Of a DNA stretch of 8,801 nucleotides, positions 5,003 to 8,801 are shown in pieces. A program made the position numbers and the translations under genes. The stretch covers positions 1 to 8,801 of the forward strand of contig PWND01000031.1 in NCBI GenBank assembly GCA_003557965.1, written 5' to 3'. A model generated the notes under the pieces. It ran no database searches, had not been told where the DNA came from, and was given only the letters and a program-made list of their open reading frames with translations. Position 1 is the first letter of the stretch, and the number at the start of each line of letters is the position of its first letter. This DNA comes from Bacteroidales bacterium (GTDB taxonomy: Bacteria; Bacteroidota; Bacteroidia; Bacteroidales; UBA7960).

Positions 5003-7234
5003 ATGCAATACAGTGAATTAAACAATAAATATGAACAAATTTGCAAGCTGCTTCATAACAGGAAGATAGTTAATGCTTGCAATGAGTTGAAGAAACTTGT
5101 AAAAGAAAGCAAAAAAGAGTTTTATAATGAAAGTATCAACAAACACATTTACACTTATAAAAACCTGTTAAAACATTCATTTTCCGGTGTTCATGACCCT
5201 GAAAGAGACAAAATTTATCACTACCTGGTAAGGGATTTACTGGAGTTAGCTGACCTTCTGAAAGAAGTTATTCTTTCAGATAAAACCTACTCTAACACAT
5301 ATTCAATGAAAAAGCAATATGTGAAAGTTAAGCCAAAAGACAAAACAGATATTTTTTTGATTATAGAAAACCTGACATTCGACACACAGCTAAGCTCAAT
5401 ATTAAAAGAGGTAAAAGTAGATAGCTCGGATTCAAAAACTACAAGAGACAGAGCATTATATGAGCTTTTTAATTTTATATGGTTTTCTGACAAGTTTACT
5501 GATGTAGAAATAGAGTTTATTGAGGATATATGTAAATCGGAAAAGTTGCCATGGCACGACAAATGCCTTGCTGTAAGTGCGCTTACGCTGAGTATTATTC
5601 GATTTTTTGATATAAACAAGCTATTATGTTTATTTAAATTCATTGAGATAAAAGAGCAAAATGTTTGGGAAAGAGCCCTTACAGGGGTGATTTTTTCTTT
5701 ACTAAAGTATAATGACAGATTCTACCTTTATCCTGTTTTACACGAAAAAACAGTAGAACTAAGAAGCTTTCCCGAGATTGAAAAGCATATTGAAGCAATC
5801 TTAATTCAATTTACCAAATCTAAAGAAACTGAAAAAGTTACTGATAAATGGGAGAAAGATATTTTGCCGGAAATGATGAAAATGAGGACAAAGATTGAAG
5901 AAAAGCTTGACCTTGACAATCTTTTTAGTGAAAAAGGCGGAGAAGAAGCAAACCCAGATTGGGAGACAGTTTTTGAAGATGACCCCGGCCTGCTTGATAA
6001 GCTGGCAGAGTTTACTCAGATGCAAATGGAAGGCATGGATGTTTTTATGAGTACATTTTCGAAATTAAAGCATTTCCGTTTCTTTCAAAAAATAAGTAAT
6101 TGGTTTTTACCTTTTTATTCAGAAAATGAAAGCATAAGTCATTTTATAAAAGATCCGGAGCAGGATATTGATCTTAGCCCATTAGTAGAAAAACTTGAAG
6201 ATTCATTTTTCATGTGTAACAGTGATAAGTATTCATTTTGCTTAAACCTTGAGCATGTTCCCAATCAACAAAAAACCATGATGATGAATATGATGCAAAA
6301 TGAGTTAAAGAATATTTCGGAAATCGAGAAAGATGAAAGTATTGTAAACAGCTTAACAAAGTCTAAAAACATTTATGCACAATACTTTCAGGACTTATAC
6401 CGATTTCACAAACTTCACCCCTGGAAAAATGAATTTGAAGATATATTTAATACTGAAGTTGATATTTTCAAAACAAGTTTTATTAAAACAATAATTACAG
6501 ACAAGAGTATTATTAGAAATATAGCAGAGCTGTTCTTAGAAAAGAAGTTTTACAATGATGCTTTAAAAGTATTTTTATTCATATTTGAAGAAGATAAAAA
6601 CAACTGGGAACTTTTTGAAAAGATAGCTTTTTGTTACGAAAAAATATTGAATTTTGAAAAGGCTCTTGAGTTTTATAAGAAAGCAGAGCTTATTGAAACA
6701 GGCAGGCCATGGCTCATAAAAAAAATTGCCCTATGCAATAAGTATCTAAAACACTGGGATGAAGCATACTCCTACTATAGCGAAGCCGAAAAACATGACC
6801 CGGAGAATTTACTTATTCAGGCAAATATTGGACAGTGCCTTATACACTTAAAAAAATATGAACAAGCTTTAGAGTATTACTTCAAAATTGAGGTACTTGC
6901 ACCTGACAATCAGAAAATAAGAAGGCCTTTGGCATGGTGTTCGTTTCTGCTGGGAAAATTTGATACTGCCGAAAAATATCTTTTACGGCTTCTGGAACAC
7001 GAGCCCGACAACAAATATGACCTTATGAATATTGGCCACGTATATTGGTGCATAAATGAGCCACAAAAGGCAATAAACAACTACCTTAAAAGTATTTTAC
7101 AATGGAAGTCGTTAGAAAAGTTTGAGGCATCATTTAATGAAGACCGTAAACATTTAATAAAATTAGGAATTCCTGAAAAGGAAGTTGACTTAATGCTGGA
7201 TTATCTGCAAATTGAGACTTCAATGCAGCAATAA
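5003..7234 (+). CDS. TPR-repeat protein, cytoplasmic, function unknown
   Basis: A 743-residue protein with no signal peptide or membrane segment. The C-terminal third (about 503-704) is a run of about six tetratricopeptide repeats of 34 residues, with typical positions such as FEKALEFYKKAELIE, YEQALEYYFKIEVLAPD and FDTAEKYLLRLLEHEPD; this forms a protein-binding superhelix. Residues 1-500 are mostly helical and match no domain I can name. They contain an acidic low-complexity stretch (about 296-330), a Met-rich patch TMMMNMMQ (425-432) and LHPWKNEFEDIF (471-482), a motif I associate with a Bacteroidota-specific TPR family. The role is probably scaffolding or assembly, but no partner is evident. 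The ATG follows an A-rich leader (AAAAAGCTTAAAAA-like), usual for translation starts in Bacteroidota. It is convergent with the aminotransferase gene, with 17 nt between stops. Confidence 0.85.
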   Translation: MQYSELNNKYEQICKLLHNRKIVNACNELKKLVKESKKEFYNESINKHIYTYKNLLKHSFSGVHDPERDKIYHYLVRDLLELADLLKEVILSDKTYSNTYSMKKQYVKVKPKDKTDIFLIIENLTFDTQLSSILKEVKVDSSDSKTTRDRALYELFNFIWFSDKFTDVEIEFIEDICKSEKLPWHDKCLAVSALTLSIIRFFDINKLLCLFKFIEIKEQNVWERALTGVIFSLLKYNDRFYLYPVLHEKTVELRSFPEIEKHIEAILIQFTKSKETEKVTDKWEKDILPEMMKMRTKIEEKLDLDNLFSEKGGEEANPDWETVFEDDPGLLDKLAEFTQMQMEGMDVFMSTFSKLKHFRFFQKISNWFLPFYSENESISHFIKDPEQDIDLSPLVEKLEDSFFMCNSDKYSFCLNLEHVPNQQKTMMMNMMQNELKNISEIEKDESIVNSLTKSKNIYAQYFQDLYRFHKLHPWKNEFEDIFNTEVDIFKTSFIKTIITDKSIIRNIAELFLEKKFYNDALKVFLFIFEEDKNNWELFEKIAFCYEKILNFEKALEFYKKAELIETGRPWLIKKIALCNKYLKHWDEAYSYYSEAEKHDPENLLIQANIGQCLIHLKKYEQALEYYFKIEVLAPDNQKIRRPLAWCSFLLGKFDTAEKYLLRLLEHEPDNKYDLMNIGHVYWCINEPQKAINNYLKSILQWKSLEKFEASFNEDRKHLIKLGIPEKEVDLMLDYLQIETSMQQ

Positions 7235-7251
7235 GTCAACTAAAGTCACTG

Positions 7252-8448
7252 CTATTTCCTTCCCGGATAAACCTTAAGTGCTTCTTCAAGGCACTTCATA
7301 GCCTTTTTAAGATCTTCAACATTAAGCACATAAGAAATTCTTACTTCGTCTTTCCCTGCGCCCGGTGTTGAGTAAAAACCAGTTGCGGGAGCAAACATAA
7401 TAGTTTGATTTTCATAATTAAAGTCTTCCAAAAGCCACTGGCAAAACACATCACAGTCGTCAATTGGCAGCCTTGGATTTACGTAAAATGCCCCTTTCGG
7501 ATTAGGACAAACAACTCCCGGAATTTTATTCAAAGCACCTACTACGGTATCTCGTCTTGCTTTATACTCATTAATTACTTCCTCAAAATATTCATCAGGT
7601 GTATCAACAGCTGCCTCTGCTGCAAACTGCCCTAATGAAGGTGGGCTTAAGCGGGCCTGTGCAAATTTAAGAGCAGTTTTCATAACATCTTTATTCTTTG
7701 AAACCATTGCTCCTATGCGTATTCCACACGCACTGTATCTTTTAGATACAGAGTCAAAAAGTACGACATTATTTTCAAGCCCATCAAGGTTCATAACAGA
7801 AAAATGCTTATGTCCGTCATAGCAAAATTCCCTGTAAACCTCATCAGAAAACAAGAAAAGATCATACTTTTGAACTATTTCCCTCAATACTTCAAGTTCT
7901 TCTTTAGAGTAAAGATAACCTGTAGGATTGTTCGGGTTGCAAATCATTATTGCCTTTGTTTTAGGTGTAATTGCCTTTTCAAAATCAGCAATTGGCGGAA
8001 GAGCAAATCCATCTTCTATAGAAGAAATTATTGGCTTTACTTTCACACCTGCACTAATTGCAAAGCCATTATAATTAGCATAAAATGGTTCAGGTACAAT
8101 GATTTCGTCACCAGGCTTTAAACATGTTTGCACTGCAAAAAGTATTGCCTCCGAAGCCCCTGCACCAATGATAATATCATCCGGCTCAATATTAATATTA
8201 TGCTTGGCATAATATGAGCAAAGCTTTTCCCTGTACGACAGTATTCCGGCTGAGTGACTATATTCAATAACCTTAACGTCAAGGTTATGCATAGCATCTA
8301 TCATATTTTGTGGAGTGGGAATATCTGGCTGACCAATATTCAAATGATATACTTTTACTCCGCTTTTTTTTGCCTTTTCTGCGTAAGGCACAAGCTTTCT
8401 AATCGGTGATTCGGGCATCATTTGGCCCTTTTCTGAAATTTTTGGCAT
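7252..8448 (-). CDS. PLP-dependent class I/II aminotransferase (aspartate aminotransferase-like)
   Basis: A 398-residue fold-type I aminotransferase, a cytoplasmic enzyme moving an amino group between an amino acid and a 2-oxo acid through pyridoxal phosphate. Diagnostic blocks: NIGQPDIPTP near the N terminus (37-46), GAGASEA phosphate-binding loop (95-101), ring-stacking aromatic in PFYANY (Tyr123), NPNNPTG (171-177), SDEVY (Asp202, Tyr205), FDSVSKRYSACGIRIG with Schiff-base Lys236 and Arg244, and VRISY with the carboxylate-binding Arg370. All key residues are present and the length is normal for subgroup I-beta/gamma enzymes. Relatives are usually annotated as aspartate aminotransferase, but the NIGQPDIPTP and ARLSPPSLGQ segments differ from classical AspAT, so the amino-acid substrate is open. 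Met10 and Met11 are alternative starts, but residues 1-9 are usual for the family. Confidence 0.93.
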   Translation of the reverse strand: MPKISEKGQMMPESPIRKLVPYAEKAKKSGVKVYHLNIGQPDIPTPQNMIDAMHNLDVKVIEYSHSAGILSYREKLCSYYAKHNINIEPDDIIIGAGASEAILFAVQTCLKPGDEIIVPEPFYANYNGFAISAGVKVKPIISSIEDGFALPPIADFEKAITPKTKAIMICNPNNPTGYLYSKEELEVLREIVQKYDLFLFSDEVYREFCYDGHKHFSVMNLDGLENNVVLFDSVSKRYSACGIRIGAMVSKNKDVMKTALKFAQARLSPPSLGQFAAEAAVDTPDEYFEEVINEYKARRDTVVGALNKIPGVVCPNPKGAFYVNPRLPIDDCDVFCQWLLEDFNYENQTIMFAPATGFYSTPGAGKDEVRISYVLNVEDLKKAMKCLEEALKVYPGRK

Positions 8449-8550
8449 GATTATATATATTTTTTAGTTGTTATTGAATTGAATTTGTTTTCAGCAAAAT
8501 TGTTGAAATTTTTCATTATAACCTAAAAGTTTTAAAACTATTAAGCATAA
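8449..8550. other. Upstream region of the aminotransferase gene
   Basis: This AT-rich stretch separates the aminotransferase start from the repeat block. On the minus strand 8502 to 8495 reads CAATTTTG, one mismatch from the Bacteroidota -7 consensus, about 46 nt before the ATG; no convincing -33 element accompanies it. The sequence immediately before the ATG is an alternating A/T tract (TATATATAAT on the minus strand) without a Shine-Dalgarno site. No gene is seen. Confidence 0.3.
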
Positions 8551-8645
8551 TTTCTTCTTCTTTTTTTTCTGATAAAAAAAGAAACAAAAAAATCAAGGCA
8601 AAACGAATTTTTTCTTCTTCTTTTGGTTTGACCCAAAAGAAGCAA

Positions 8646-8666
8646 TCCCGTTTGCTTCGCACGGGA
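8646..8666. repeat. Short GC-rich hairpin within the repeat block
   Basis: TCCCGT (8646-8651) pairs perfectly with ACGGGA (8661-8666). Inside, GC (8654-8655) can pair with GC (8659-8660) over a 3-nt loop, leaving TT bulged on the left. It stands out as GC-rich in an otherwise AT-rich block, between two AT-rich hairpins. Confidence 0.5.
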
Positions 8667-8700
8667 CAAGAACGTCAAGGCTGCGGAGTTTTACTGACTC

Positions 8701-8762
8701 GCCTAAGCTTTTTTATATTTACTTTTTGTCATTGCCACAAAAAGTAACAAAAAAGGCTAGGC
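8701..8762. repeat. Long imperfect palindrome with GCCTA...TAGGC ends
   Basis: The left arm starts GCCTAAGCTTTTTT (8701-8714) and the right arm ends AAAAAAGGCTAGGC (8749-8762), whose reverse complement differs at only two of 14 positions. After a short unpaired stretch (ATAT at 8715-8718 against C at 8748), the inner arms TTACTTTTTGT and ACAAAAAGTAA pair perfectly over 11 bp around a 7-nt loop. The 62-nt unit therefore folds on either strand. It could be a palindromic unit of a small non-autonomous element or a bidirectional terminator. Confidence 0.6.
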
Positions 8763-8801
8763 AAAACGAATCCTCCCCGCTCTTGAAAAACTTTTGAAAT
8801 C

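Larger units (their letters stand above)
8551..8771. repeat. Composite hairpin-rich intergenic repeat block
   Basis: This segment is built from repeated parts. A 14-mer, TTTCTTCTTCTTTT, occurs at 8551-8564 and 8611-8624. A 26-nt unit at 8583-8608 recurs at 8746-8771 with 23 identities; both copies start AACAAAAAA and end AGGCAAAACGAAT. TCAAGGC appears at 8593-8599 and 8675-8681. Perfect stems occur at 8558-8567/8574-8583 (10 bp, 6-nt loop), 8617-8626/8633-8642 (10 bp, 6-nt loop), 8646-8651/8661-8666 (6 bp GC-rich) and 8719-8729/8737-8747 (11 bp, 7-nt loop). No coding frame is supported. The pattern resembles dispersed, hairpin-rich intergenic repeats that I associate with Bacteroidota genomes. 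The internal repeats are seen; genome-wide dispersal is inference. The 30 nt from 8772 to the window end hold nothing I can identify. Confidence 0.65.

Noticed and set aside
5287..5643. 118-codon minus-strand frame opposite the TPR gene
   Set aside because: It lies wholly inside the well-supported TPR coding sequence and its Ser/Ile-rich translation has no recognisable motif; it is an antisense shadow.
7804..8121. 105-codon plus-strand frame opposite the aminotransferase
   Set aside because: It overlaps the PNNPTG-containing region of a clear aminotransferase; its Cys/Tyr-rich translation is typical of an antisense shadow.
8551..8771. CRISPR array
   Set aside because: The repeats are few, irregularly spaced, hairpin-forming and AT-rich, without uniform repeat-spacer units or cas genes.
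1..8801. A multi-gene defence, phage or conjugative system
   Set aside because: No nuclease, methylase, toxin-antitoxin, integrase, transposase or structural phage gene is present, and the gene orientations do not form an operon.

Overview
The window looks like an ordinary chromosomal stretch from a member of the Bacteroidota. The DNA is AT-rich, Shine-Dalgarno sequences are weak or absent, leaders just before start codons are A-rich, and several intergenic spaces contain octamers matching TAnnTTTG, the -7 element of the Bacteroidota housekeeping sigma factor. Protein-level resemblance (TPR protein, class I/II aminotransferase, MBL-fold hydrolase) also fits Bacteroidota. I cannot name a genus.

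Layout, left to right. Positions 1-238 (minus) hold the first 79 codons of a DNA photolyase/cryptochrome-family gene, cut by the window edge. It is divergent from a full-length pbpC (350-2740, plus, GTG start), a bifunctional class A penicillin-binding protein 1C. Convergent with pbpC, after a 16-nt gap, is an MBL-fold hydrolase (2757-3599, minus) with a complete two-metal ligand set. A 385-nt divergent space (3600-3984) follows, with candidate promoters for both flanking genes and two inverted repeats ahead of the next gene. Then come a calcineurin-like metallophosphoesterase (3985-4848, plus), a possible 30-codon small ORF (4896-4988, plus, doubtful), a 743-residue cytoplasmic TPR protein (5003-7234, plus) and, convergent with a 17-nt gap, a PLP-dependent class I/II aminotransferase (7252-8448, minus). 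The last 353 nt have no gene but hold a cluster of hairpins and direct repeats that looks like a composite, dispersed-type intergenic repeat continuing to or past the window edge.

The genes do not form an obvious pathway or defence system: DNA repair, peptidoglycan synthesis, two metal-dependent hydrolases, a scaffold-like TPR protein and an amino-acid enzyme. Only the metallophosphoesterase and the TPR protein are in tandem, and a weak terminator-like hairpin lies between them. I found no tRNA, rRNA, CRISPR array, transposase or phage gene. The most interesting material is non-coding: the palindrome-rich repeat block at the right end, and the structured region upstream of the metallophosphoesterase.
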